DNA of 32,828 nucleotides, taken from Bifidobacteriaceae bacterium. Its GTDB lineage: Bacteria; Actinomycetota; Actinomycetes; Actinomycetales; WQXJ01. Position 1 is the first letter of the stretch. The number at the start of each line of letters is the position of its first letter. Shown piece after piece: positions 22,086 through 30,436 of this stretch. Made by a program: the position numbers and the translations under genes. The DNA lies in contig JAITJY010000236.1 in the NCBI GenBank assembly GCA_031278675.1, positions 1-32,828 of the forward strand, given 5' to 3'. The notes under the pieces were generated by a model. The model was not told where the DNA came from, searched no databases, and was given only the letters and a program-made list of their open reading frames with translations.

Positions 22086-24056
22086 GTGACCGACCATTAT
22101 GACGCCGACGACATCACCGTCCTCGAAGGGCTCGATGCTGTACGGAAACGCCCCGGCATGTACATCGGTTCGACCGGGGAGCGCGGGTTACACCATCTGG
22201 TGTATGAGGTGGTGGATAATTCGGTAGACGAGGCCCTGGCCGGGTTCGCGACCCGCATCCAAGCAACCATCTTGCCGGATGGGGCGATGCGCGTCGAAGA
22301 TAACGGCCGGGGCATCCCCGTGGCGGAACACACCGGTGAACGCAAATCGGCTCTCGAATTGGTCCTGACGGTGCTCCACGCCGGCGGGAAGTTCGGTGGC
22401 GGGGGTTACACCGTCTCCGGTGGCCTGCACGGCGTGGGCGTCTCGGTAGTCAATGCGCTGTCCAGCCGGCTGGACGCCGAGGTCTACCGCGATGGGTTTG
22501 TCTGGAACCTGTCATTTGACAATGGGTCGCCGGTCGGGGAGATGACAAGGGGTGCGCCGACCGGCCGAACCGGCACAACGATTGTGTTTTGGCCCAACCC
22601 GGACATCTTCGAGACAACCGACTTCGATTTTGAAACTCTGCGGCTCCGCTTCCAGCAGATGGCGTTCCTCAACAAAGGTCTGACTATTTCCTTGACCGAT
22701 CAGCGGCCCAGTCATGACACCGGGGAAGAAGGACCGGATGAGGAAGGGACCGTCCGGTCGGTGGTCTACCGGTTTGATCGCGGGCTGATCGACTATGTGG
22801 AGCATTTCAACGCTGCGCGCAAGAGTGAGCCGGTCAATCCGCAGGTGATCTATTTCGAGTCCGAAGCCCCCGATGCGACCATTTCGGCTGAAATCGCAAT
22901 GCAGTGGACCACGGCCTATTCCGAAGCGGTCCACACGTTTGCCAATACGATCAACACAACGGACGGCGGCACCCATGAAGAAGGTTTCCGGGCGGCGCTG
23001 ACTTCCCTGGTCAACCGTTACGCGCGCGACAAGGGCATCTTGAAAGACAAAGATGACAACCTGACGGGCGATGACGTGCGGGAAGGGTTGACCGCAGTGG
23101 TCTCCGTCAAGTTGACAGAGCCACAGTTTGAAGGCCAGACCAAGACAAAGCTGGGCAACACCGAAGCGAAAACATTTGTTCAGCGGGTGGTCAACGAACG
23201 GCTGGGAGATTGGTTCGACTCGCATCCGGCGGAAGCGAAAGACATTATCCGCAAGGCTATCCAGGCAGGTCAGGCCCGGATGGCGGCCCGCAAGGCGAGG
23301 GAAGCGACCCGCCGCAAAGGACTACTGGAATCCGGGGGGATGCCAGGCAAGTTGAAGGACTGCTCCTCCCGGGATCCGTCCAAGTCGGAAGTCTTTATTG
23401 TGGAGGGTGATTCGGCTGGAGGCAGCGCGATCAGGGGACGCAACCCGGAGACGCAGGCGATCTTGCCGATCCGCGGGAAAATCCTCAACGTTGAAAAAGC
23501 CCGCCTGGACCGGGCGTTGGCGAACACCGAAATTCAGGCCCTGATCACCGCTTTTGGGACGGGGATCGGGGAGGACTTCGACCTGGCCAAACTCCGGTAT
23601 TACAAGATTGTGTTGATGGCGGACGCGGATGTGGACGGTAAACACATCCAAACTCTGCTGCTCACTTTGCTGTACCGCTACATGCCGCAACTGATCAAAA
23701 ACGGTAATGTTTATCTGGCTCAGCCGCCCTTATACCGGCTGAAATGGACCAACGCCGAACACCAATTTGCGTATTCTGACAAGGAACGCGACCAGATGCT
23801 GGCCCGCGGCGCTGCCGACGGTAAACGGATACCCAAAGAAAATGGTATTCAACGCTACAAGGGCCTGGGTGAAATGAATTACCAGGAACTCTGGGAGACC
23901 ACCATGGACCCGACCCAGCGGACATTGTTGCAGGTCACAATGGAAGAAGCCGCCGCCGTTGAAGAAACGTTCTCCATCTTGATGGGAGAGGACGTCGAGT
24001 CTAGAAAAGCTTTTATTCAGCGCAACGCCCACGACGTCCGGTTCCTCGACATTTGA
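22086..24056 (+). CDS. gyrB: DNA gyrase subunit B
   Basis: GyrB is the ATPase subunit of gyrase. Visible features are the GHKL ATPase (GLDAVRKRPGMYIGST, then VDNSVDEALAG and DNGRGIPV), the transducer, and the TOPRIM domain (VEGDSAGGSA, PIRGKILNVEKARLD, MADADVDGKHI), ending RFLDI. I prefer the GTG at 22086 (MTDHYDADDITVLEGL), which matches the usual actinobacterial start, over the TTG at 22041. This gives 656 residues. gyrA follows after 29 bp. Confidence 0.96.
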   Translation: MTDHYDADDITVLEGLDAVRKRPGMYIGSTGERGLHHLVYEVVDNSVDEALAGFATRIQATILPDGAMRVEDNGRGIPVAEHTGERKSALELVLTVLHAGGKFGGGGYTVSGGLHGVGVSVVNALSSRLDAEVYRDGFVWNLSFDNGSPVGEMTRGAPTGRTGTTIVFWPNPDIFETTDFDFETLRLRFQQMAFLNKGLTISLTDQRPSHDTGEEGPDEEGTVRSVVYRFDRGLIDYVEHFNAARKSEPVNPQVIYFESEAPDATISAEIAMQWTTAYSEAVHTFANTINTTDGGTHEEGFRAALTSLVNRYARDKGILKDKDDNLTGDDVREGLTAVVSVKLTEPQFEGQTKTKLGNTEAKTFVQRVVNERLGDWFDSHPAEAKDIIRKAIQAGQARMAARKAREATRRKGLLESGGMPGKLKDCSSRDPSKSEVFIVEGDSAGGSAIRGRNPETQAILPIRGKILNVEKARLDRALANTEIQALITAFGTGIGEDFDLAKLRYYKIVLMADADVDGKHIQTLLLTLLYRYMPQLIKNGNVYLAQPPLYRLKWTNAEHQFAYSDKERDQMLARGAADGKRIPKENGIQRYKGLGEMNYQELWETTMDPTQRTLLQVTMEEAAAVEETFSILMGEDVESRKAFIQRNAHDVRFLDI

Positions 24057-24085
24057 GCGACCAGAACGATTAACTAAGGAACCCA

Positions 24086-26596
24086 GTGACTGATACAACT
24101 CTGGCCAATACAGCGGACGAGAGCCGGATCGAGGCCGTCGACTTACAGACCGAAATGCGGCGGTCCTACCTAGACTACGCGATGAGCGTCATTGTGGGCC
24201 GGGCGTTGCCCGATATCCGGGACGGACTGAAACCGGTCCACCGGCGGGTCATCTACGCGATGTATGACGGCGGGTTCAGGCCAGACCGCGGTTTTTCTAA
24301 ATGCCAACGGGTGGTAGGCGACGTGATGGGTCAATACCACCCGCACGGGGACGCCGCGATCTACGACACGCTGGTGCGGTTGGTCCAGGACTGGTCGCTG
24401 CGTTACCCGCTGGTGGACGGCCAAGGAAACTTCGGCTCCCCCGGGGATGATGGCGCCGCAGCGCCCCGCTACACCGAATGCAAGATGGCGACGCTCGCGT
24501 TAGAAATGGTGCGGGACATTGAGCGCGATACGGTCGATTTCCAGGACAACTACGATGGGCGCACCAAAGAACCGGTTGTCTTACCGTCTCGCTTCCCGAA
24601 CTTGCTGGTCAACGGCTCAGCCGGGATCGCTGTGGGGATGGCGACGAATATTCCGCCGCATAACTTGCGGGAGGTGGCGGCCGGGATTCAGTGGCACTTG
24701 GAGCACCCGGAGGCACCCCGCGAAGAACTGTTGGAAGCGTTGATTGAACGCATTCCGGGCCCGGATTTCCCGACCGGTGCCCTGATCTTGGGCACCAAAG
24801 GCATCAAGGAGGCCTACCGCACCGGCCGCGGTTCAATCATTATGCGGGCGGTGGTCGAAGTCGAAGAAATCGACGGCCGGACAGCTTTGGTGGTGACGGC
24901 TTTGCCGTATCAAGTAAACCCGGACCGGTTGGCGGTCAGGATCGGCGAATTGGTCAAAGATGGACGGCTCCAAGGAATAGCAGACCTGCGGGATGAATCT
25001 TCGGGCCGGACCGGGCAGCGCCTGGTTATTTTGCTGAAACGCGACGCCGTGGCGAAGGTGGTGTTGAATAACCTTTATAAACAAACCCAACTCCAGGACA
25101 CGTTCGGGGCGAACATGTTGGCGTTGGTCGATGGCGTCCCTAGGGCCCGCAAACTCGACTCGTTTGTCCGCCACTGGACCACCCACCAACTGGAGGTCAT
25201 TGAGCGGCGCACTGCGTTCTTGATGAAAGAAGCCCAGGCCAGGGCTCATATTCTGCGCGGCTACTTGAAGGCGTTGGACGCCTTAGATGAGGTAATTGCG
25301 CTGATCAGAGCTTCGGCGTCGGTGGAAGCCGCGCGGCAAGGGCTGATGGGGTTGCTGGATATTGATGAGATCCAGGCGAATGCGATCTTAGAGCTACAGC
25401 TCCGCCGCCTGGCGGCGTTGGAGCGGCAAAAGATCAGCGATGAACACGCGGCGATCGAAGCGAGAATTGCTGATTTGGCGGACATCTTGGCGCGGCCCGA
25501 ACGTCAACGCCAGATAGTTTCGACCGAACTCCAAGGGATCGTGGACCGCTTCGGTGATGAGCGCCGGACACGGATTTTGCCGTTCGAAGGGGAGGTCACC
25601 GACGAGGATCTGATCCCCGAAGAAGACGTTGTGGTGACAATCACGCGCGGCGGCTACGCCAAACGCACCCGCACGGACTTGTACCGGTCGCAGCGCCGCG
25701 GCGGCAAAGGCATCAAGGGCGCCCAGTTACGTGAGGACGATGTAGTAGAGCACTTTTTTGTTACCACCACCCACCATTGGTTGCTATTTTTTACGAACTT
25801 TGGGCGGGTCTACCGGACGAAAGGCTACGAGTTACCGGAAGGCGGCCGGGATGCGAAAGGCCAGCATGTCGCGAACATGTTGGCGTTCCAGGCGGGCGAA
25901 CGGATCGCTGAGGTACTCGCGTTGCGGGACTATGAGCAGGCCGAATACCTGGTGTTGGCGACCAAGCGGGGCCTGGTGAAAAAGACGCGTCTAGCAGATT
26001 ACGACTCGTCTAGGTCAGGTGGGGTAATCGCCATCAACCTGCGGGAAGATGCGCTGGGTCAATCGGACGAGGTGGTTGGAGCGCGGCTGGTCGACTCGAC
26101 GATGGACTTGATACTCGTGTCACGCAAGGGAATGTCGGTCCGGTTCACTGCGTGGGATGAGGTGCTGCGGCCGATGGGCCGGGCGACATCGGGCGTCACG
26201 GGAATGCGGTTCCGGCCCGGCGACGAACTGTTGGCGATGGATGTGGTGCGGGACGGTGCCGATGTGTTCGTGGTGACCGAAGGCGGGTTCGCCAAGCGGA
26301 CGCCGGTCAGCGAATACCGTGTCCAGGGCCGAGGTGGCCTCGGGATCAAGGTGGCGAAGCTGGCCACCGAGCGCGGTGACCTGGTCGGGGCGCTGATCGC
26401 GGATTCAGGAGACGAGGTCATGGTGATAATGCAGGGCGGCAAGGTGGTGCGTTCTCGTGTCGATGAGGTCCCAGCCAAAGGCCGCGACACAATGGGAGTG
26501 GTGTTCGCCAAACCCGAGGCAGGCGACCGAATTATAGCTGTGGCCCGCAACCAGGAGACTGCGGCTGAGGTGGAACCGCCCGTTGAATCCTCCTAG
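24086..26596 (+). CDS. gyrA: DNA gyrase subunit A
   Basis: GyrA is the DNA-cutting subunit. In the 836 residues the catalytic tyrosine is Tyr129 (AAAPRYT) and the quinolone region reads HPHGDAAIYDTL, with Ala90, Ala91 and Asp94, numbering as in Mycobacterium tuberculosis. The C-terminal pinwheel contains the GyrA-box region QRRGGKGIKGA and further blade repeats. The GTG start at 24086 follows AAGGA. It probably shares a transcript with gyrB. Confidence 0.96.
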   Translation: MTDTTLANTADESRIEAVDLQTEMRRSYLDYAMSVIVGRALPDIRDGLKPVHRRVIYAMYDGGFRPDRGFSKCQRVVGDVMGQYHPHGDAAIYDTLVRLVQDWSLRYPLVDGQGNFGSPGDDGAAAPRYTECKMATLALEMVRDIERDTVDFQDNYDGRTKEPVVLPSRFPNLLVNGSAGIAVGMATNIPPHNLREVAAGIQWHLEHPEAPREELLEALIERIPGPDFPTGALILGTKGIKEAYRTGRGSIIMRAVVEVEEIDGRTALVVTALPYQVNPDRLAVRIGELVKDGRLQGIADLRDESSGRTGQRLVILLKRDAVAKVVLNNLYKQTQLQDTFGANMLALVDGVPRARKLDSFVRHWTTHQLEVIERRTAFLMKEAQARAHILRGYLKALDALDEVIALIRASASVEAARQGLMGLLDIDEIQANAILELQLRRLAALERQKISDEHAAIEARIADLADILARPERQRQIVSTELQGIVDRFGDERRTRILPFEGEVTDEDLIPEEDVVVTITRGGYAKRTRTDLYRSQRRGGKGIKGAQLREDDVVEHFFVTTTHHWLLFFTNFGRVYRTKGYELPEGGRDAKGQHVANMLAFQAGERIAEVLALRDYEQAEYLVLATKRGLVKKTRLADYDSSRSGGVIAINLREDALGQSDEVVGARLVDSTMDLILVSRKGMSVRFTAWDEVLRPMGRATSGVTGMRFRPGDELLAMDVVRDGADVFVVTEGGFAKRTPVSEYRVQGRGGLGIKVAKLATERGDLVGALIADSGDEVMVIMQGGKVVRSRVDEVPAKGRDTMGVVFAKPEAGDRIIAVARNQETAAEVEPPVESS

Positions 26597-26681
26597 CGTG
26601 CCGAGATTCTAGGCGATTCGTCATGTAGCGTGGAGCGAGGCGCTTCCAGGACGGCGCACATGCCGAAGAGAGTGACAGTAC

Positions 26682-27506
26682 ATGAGCAGTGAGACCGAGT
26701 CGGCGGCCAAAACAACCGCGCCGGCCAAGCCGCGCCGTCAGGCCGGAGGCAAAGCCAAGGTCGTGACGAAAGATGTGACGGACACATCAGCCGAATTGAA
26801 GCGCGCCGCCGGGACGCGGGCTGATGCCCCGCCCACCATCCGGCCGAAAACCAAGCCGCGCCCAACGACAGGCCACGTCAACGTCAAACGGGTAGGGCAC
26901 GCCGATGGCGAGGCGCGGCCCAGCCATCCCACCCACAGTGGCGCTGCCTTGACGCCGGGTAGCCATGGGCCGCGGCGGCCCCATAAGGTGGCCCCACCGA
27001 CCAGTACGGTGGCAGTCGAGGCGGTCCCTGCGGCATCGGCCCCCCGGCGGCCACCGGTCAAACCGGCCGCCACCGTGGTTGGGCCTGGTGGCGTCGAGGC
27101 GTCCGGTGAGGTGGTCAAGGATAAGACCAAGCCGCGCAAAGCTGGGCGTGTCAAGTTGAACTTGTCCTATGTTGCGCCGCTGTCGGTGATGAAGATTTCG
27201 TTCCTGGTGGCGATCGCCTTGGGTGTGGCGTTTGTTGTGGCAGTGTTTATTTTTTGGAAGGCGCTCAACGACCGGCACGTGTTCACCCAGATCAACGACA
27301 CTATTACGGAACTGGTCGGAGCCAACCGGCCCGAGTCGCTGGAGATTTTGCAATACGTTACCCAGGGGCGGGTCATGTCCGGGGCGGCCATCATCGCAGT
27401 GGTGGACGTAGTGGTGATCACCTTGATCTCCACGTTGTTCGCGGTGATCTACAACATCATCGCAGCCCTGGTCGGTGGCGTCCGCGTGACTCTGCGCGAG
27501 CACTAA
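26682..27506 (+). CDS. DUF3566 membrane protein
   Basis: This gene is found next to gyrA in nearly all actinobacteria. The N-terminal 150 residues are a low-complexity Ala/Pro/Lys/Arg-rich region. The C-terminal DUF3566 domain begins KLNLSYVAPLSVMKISFLVAIALG and has two membrane spans (about 170-195 and 232-256) ending in LVGGVRVTLREH. Its function is unknown to me. It is 274 residues long and begins with ATG at 26682. Confidence 0.88.
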   Translation: MSSETESAAKTTAPAKPRRQAGGKAKVVTKDVTDTSAELKRAAGTRADAPPTIRPKTKPRPTTGHVNVKRVGHADGEARPSHPTHSGAALTPGSHGPRRPHKVAPPTSTVAVEAVPAASAPRRPPVKPAATVVGPGGVEASGEVVKDKTKPRKAGRVKLNLSYVAPLSVMKISFLVAIALGVAFVVAVFIFWKALNDRHVFTQINDTITELVGANRPESLEILQYVTQGRVMSGAAIIAVVDVVVITLISTLFAVIYNIIAALVGGVRVTLREH

Positions 27507-27578
27507 CGGAGGCGTTCTTTTAGCCAGCCACTACCATTGTGGGGTAGTCTGGCGTGGCGTTGCCGCGAGGCACGGCAA

Positions 27579-27652
27579 GGGCCTATAGCTCAGGCGGTTA
27601 GAGCGCTTCCCTGATAAGGAAGAGGTCGGAGGTTCAAGTCCTCCTAGGCCCA
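27579..27652 (+). tRNA. tRNA-Ile (GAT anticodon)
   Basis: The acceptor stem GGGCCTA pairs with TAGGCCC (27645-27651), the anticodon loop CTGATAA gives GAT, and the D and T arms are normal. CCA is not encoded (the 3' sequence is ACCCACCC). tRNA-Ile at this site downstream of gyrA is the common actinobacterial arrangement. Confidence 0.95.
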
Positions 27653-27805
27653 CCCACCCCAACCACAATCTGCCAGGCGTTACACTCAAAGCAGCTCCCA
27701 GGAAACTCCCAGGATCAGGGACTGTACCCGAAAACTGTACCCTACACAAAATTCCCACCAACTGGCCGGTCGGCCCCCAGTGCGGCGGGGAAGCCGGGGC
27801 GCAGT
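27653..27805. other. Gap after tRNA-Ile, nothing recognised
   Basis: The only feature is a repeated ACTGTACCC string in 27715-27745. There is no gene and no integrase remnant. Confidence 0.4.
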
Positions 27806-28135
27806 TCAGGTGGGGGACGGGCCTGGTTCTGGCGGTGTTGACGCTTCGTTGGGGAGAGGTCTGGGCCTGCCAGGGGATCGATCAGTAGCGGTGAGGCCCG
27901 CAGAGCGGGCCGCCGCTTCGCGGCGCAGGCGGGCCAGCCAGTAGGCGTCGATCACCACAATCGCGCCGTTCATCAGCACAAATGGCCAGATCGCCAGGGC
28001 GGCGTTGTAGCCCGTGGCCACCAGTGAGCCGGCCAGATTCATCCAGCGGAACTGCCGTTGGCGGCTCACCATGAGTGAGGCCACCACAGTGATGGAGCCG
28101 GCCCAGCCCAGGATCTCAAGGAATGTCCGCATCAA
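27806..28135 (-). CDS. Small YgjV-like membrane protein
   Basis: The 109-residue protein has three short hydrophobic spans. Their pattern is ILGWAGSITVVASLMV, then FRWMNLAGSLVATGYNAALAIWPF, then VLMNGAIVVIDAYWLARL. The order N-x-x-G-S...N...ID-x-Y resembles YgjV/CBU_0592-like proteins, whose role is unknown. The last 30 residues are a Pro-rich cytoplasmic tail. It is transcribed divergently from mtnA across about 107 bp. Confidence 0.6.
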   Translation of the reverse strand: MMRTFLEILGWAGSITVVASLMVSRQRQFRWMNLAGSLVATGYNAALAIWPFVLMNGAIVVIDAYWLARLRREAAARSAGLTATDRSPGRPRPLPNEASTPPEPGPSPT

Positions 28136-28175
28136 GGCAGTGGCTCGCTTTCGGTGGTGAGTAGGAATCCAGAGT

Positions 28176-28205
28176 TTGACCGCGCCCGCAAACGTGCGCT
28201 AGTCT
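28176..28205 (+). promoter_or_regulatory. Sigma70-like promoter of the mtnA operon
   Basis: TTGACC (28176-28181) and TAGTCT (28200-28205) are separated by 18 bp, a good housekeeping actinobacterial promoter. The expected transcript start is near 28212, about 30-40 nt ahead of the mtnA start codons. Confidence 0.6.
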
Positions 28206-28242
28206 GAGTCTCGCATACTTGTTGGACATCTAGCAACTAGGG

Positions 28243-29331
28243 ATGACGGACATGGGCGTCCAGCCACACCAAGCAAGACCACGGACCATCGACTGGGTCG
28301 ACGGCGCAATCCAGCTCATTGACCAGACTATGCTGCCGCGCCAACTTGTGCTGCGCCGCATCGAAACGGTCAACCAGTTGATCACAGACATCCAAAGGCT
28401 CGCCGTGCGCGGCGCCCCAGCCCTCGGCATAGCCGGCGCCCTCGGCGTTGCGCTAGCTGCCACCCGCGGCGCAGCAGGCGAAGAACTCGCCAGCCAAGCC
28501 CGCCTCATCGCCGCAGCCCGCCCCACCGCCGTCAACCTGGCCTGGGGAGTCGCGCGGGCTATGGCGTGCGCGGCAGACGGGCCCGGCGGCATCGTCCAAG
28601 GTGCCCTAGCGCTGCGCGACCAAGACATCGCGGCCTGCCAATCAATGTCCGTGCGGGGCGCCGACCTGCTCGCGGACCTACTGGCCGAAATCTTGGAGCA
28701 GCGGCCGCTGCGGCTCATGACCATCTGCAACACCGGCTCCCTCGCGGCCGTCGAACGGGGCACCGCCCTGGGCGTCATCCAAGAAATCTTCGACCGCGGC
28801 CAACTTGAGCGCGCCCTGCCACTCGAAACCAGACCCCTCCTCCAAGGTGCCCGCCTGACCGCCTGGGAACTAGAACGCCTGAACATCCCATACAGCCTCA
28901 CCACCGACGGCGCAGCCCCGTTCCTGCTGCAACGCGGCCAGGCAGACGCCGTCCTGGTCGGAGCGGACCGGATCGCCGCCAACGGCGACACCGCCAACAA
29001 AGTCGGCACCTTCGCGCTCTCGCTCGGCGCCCAGGTGGCCGGCGTCCCATTCTTGGTGGTGGCACCAGAATCGACCGTGGACCTGGCCTGCCCGCGCGGC
29101 ACCGACATCCCCATCGAAGACCGCGGCCCCGCAGAAGTCCGGGGCTTCGGCGAAATGCGCTGGGCACCCGCCACCGCCCCGGCCTACAACCCGGCGTTCG
29201 ACGTGACCCCCGCCGTCAACATCACCGCAATTGTGACCGACCGGCGAATTATCCGGCTCGGCGAAGGACAAAACCCGGGCAATGTCCCACTGGGTCAGAC
29301 CCGCCAAATAGAAAGGACCGATAATGGCTAA
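28243..29331 (+). CDS. mtnA: S-methyl-5-thioribose-1-phosphate isomerase
   Basis: MtnA converts methylthioribose-1-phosphate to methylthioribulose-1-phosphate in methionine salvage; relatives act on 5-deoxyribose-1-phosphate. The 362 residues show RGAPALGIAGA (56-66), the catalytic cysteine in ICNTGSLA (Cys162) and the catalytic aspartate in GADRIAANGD (Asp242), and it is not the eIF2B type. ATG 28243 has its SD too close; ATG 28252 (MGVQPH) with AGGGA upstream is an equally good start. Its stop overlaps the next gene by 8 bp, so it is coupled to a BMP-type ABC importer. Confidence 0.9.
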   Translation: MTDMGVQPHQARPRTIDWVDGAIQLIDQTMLPRQLVLRRIETVNQLITDIQRLAVRGAPALGIAGALGVALAATRGAAGEELASQARLIAAARPTAVNLAWGVARAMACAADGPGGIVQGALALRDQDIAACQSMSVRGADLLADLLAEILEQRPLRLMTICNTGSLAAVERGTALGVIQEIFDRGQLERALPLETRPLLQGARLTAWELERLNIPYSLTTDGAAPFLLQRGQADAVLVGADRIAANGDTANKVGTFALSLGAQVAGVPFLVVAPESTVDLACPRGTDIPIEDRGPAEVRGFGEMRWAPATAPAYNPAFDVTPAVNITAIVTDRRIIRLGEGQNPGNVPLGQTRQIERTDNG

Positions 29332-30418
29332 ATCACGACCAATTAGAAGAGGCTGGGCCGCCCTTGGCCTAGCAGTTTTCGCCCTGACCGCCGCCTGCGG
29401 CGGCAGCGCTACGGGCAACTCAGGCGAAGCGACCGGCGCAACCGGCGCGGCTGGGGGAGCGACCGGCGCCGGGACGGCGGCCGGACCCCTCTACATCTAC
29501 CTCACCAACGACCCGATTGGCGTCAATAAATTCCTCGAATCAGGCAAGACCGGCGTCGAGGCCGCCGCCGCCCAATTCGGCGGCCAAGCCAAGGTCTATG
29601 AAGGCCAAGACGAAACCTCAATGCGTCAAAACATGGAAGCAGCCATTGAGGAACAGCCCGACGTGATTGTGACAATCACATTCGACTTCACTGATATCAC
29701 AAAAGAATTCGCGGAGCGCTACCCAGACCAGACCTTCGTCTTAATTGACGACTGCCCGGCCGAAGGCCAGCCGGCCAACATGTACTGCGCGGTATTCCGC
29801 GAACACGAGGCCGCCTATCTCCTCGGCGCCGAAGCCGGCCTGTTGACCAAGACCAATCAGACCGGTTCCGTCGGTGCCGTGGATATCCCCTTCATCCACC
29901 GCTACACAGACGCATTCGCTCAGGGATCAGCCGAACAAAACCCCAAAGTCAAAGACAGCCAATTGTTCATTGGTGGCCAGAACCCATTCTCTGACCCAGC
30001 CAGGGCCAAAGAACAGGCCGCAGCTATGGCGGCCACCGGCACAGACCACATTTTCGCGGTCGCCTCCGGCTCGAACGGCGGCGTATTCGAGGCCGCCGCA
30101 GCCGCTGGCGTGACCGCCTACGGCGTGGACGTCAACCAATGCCCCGACCAGGTTGGCGCTGTCGGCGACGGCACGTTGAAGCTGATGGACACACTCATTC
30201 CCGACCTGATCGGCAAGATCCAAAAAGGTGAGGCCGGCCCCGTGAATTCCTATGGCCTAGCTGAGGGAGGCATGGATATTGTGTCGTTGCATGAGGGCGC
30301 GTCAGCCTCCCTTTGCACCGTGATGGACCACCCGGATGTCCTGGCCGTCTTGACCACCTTGAAAGACAAGGTGATAGCCGGCGAAATCACGCCCGTCGAT
30401 CCAACCGGCCTAAACTAG
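29324..30418 (+). CDS. BMP-family ABC transporter substrate-binding lipoprotein
   Basis: The protein is exported and lipid-anchored: a basic n-region, a hydrophobic stretch (about 11-23) and lipobox LTAAC with Cys25, followed by a Gly/Ala/Thr linker to about residue 54. The mature part is a BMP domain, with DVIVTITFDFTD, QTFVLIDDCP, HEAAYLLGAEAGLLT, GSVGAVDIPFIHRYTDAF and ITPVDPTG at the C-terminus. BMP proteins bind nucleosides and purines; some members bind other small ligands. Placement behind mtnA suggests methylthioadenosine, a deoxynucleoside or methylthioribose as ligand, which is an inference. Confidence 0.87.
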   Translation: MAKSRPIRRGWAALGLAVFALTAACGGSATGNSGEATGATGAAGGATGAGTAAGPLYIYLTNDPIGVNKFLESGKTGVEAAAAQFGGQAKVYEGQDETSMRQNMEAAIEEQPDVIVTITFDFTDITKEFAERYPDQTFVLIDDCPAEGQPANMYCAVFREHEAAYLLGAEAGLLTKTNQTGSVGAVDIPFIHRYTDAFAQGSAEQNPKVKDSQLFIGGQNPFSDPARAKEQAAAMAATGTDHIFAVASGSNGGVFEAAAAAGVTAYGVDVNQCPDQVGAVGDGTLKLMDTLIPDLIGKIQKGEAGPVNSYGLAEGGMDIVSLHEGASASLCTVMDHPDVLAVLTTLKDKVIAGEITPVDPTGLN

Positions 30419-30436
30419 CGCACCGCAAGGAAACGC

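Noticed and set aside
27531..27761. Minus-strand ORF reading LGGLEPPTSSLSGKRSNRLSYR
   Set aside because: This is the well-known false ORF antisense to a tRNA gene; it lies exactly over tRNA-Ile.
27653..27805. Phage attachment site at tRNA-Ile
   Set aside because: No duplicated tRNA 3' end and no integrase gene are visible.
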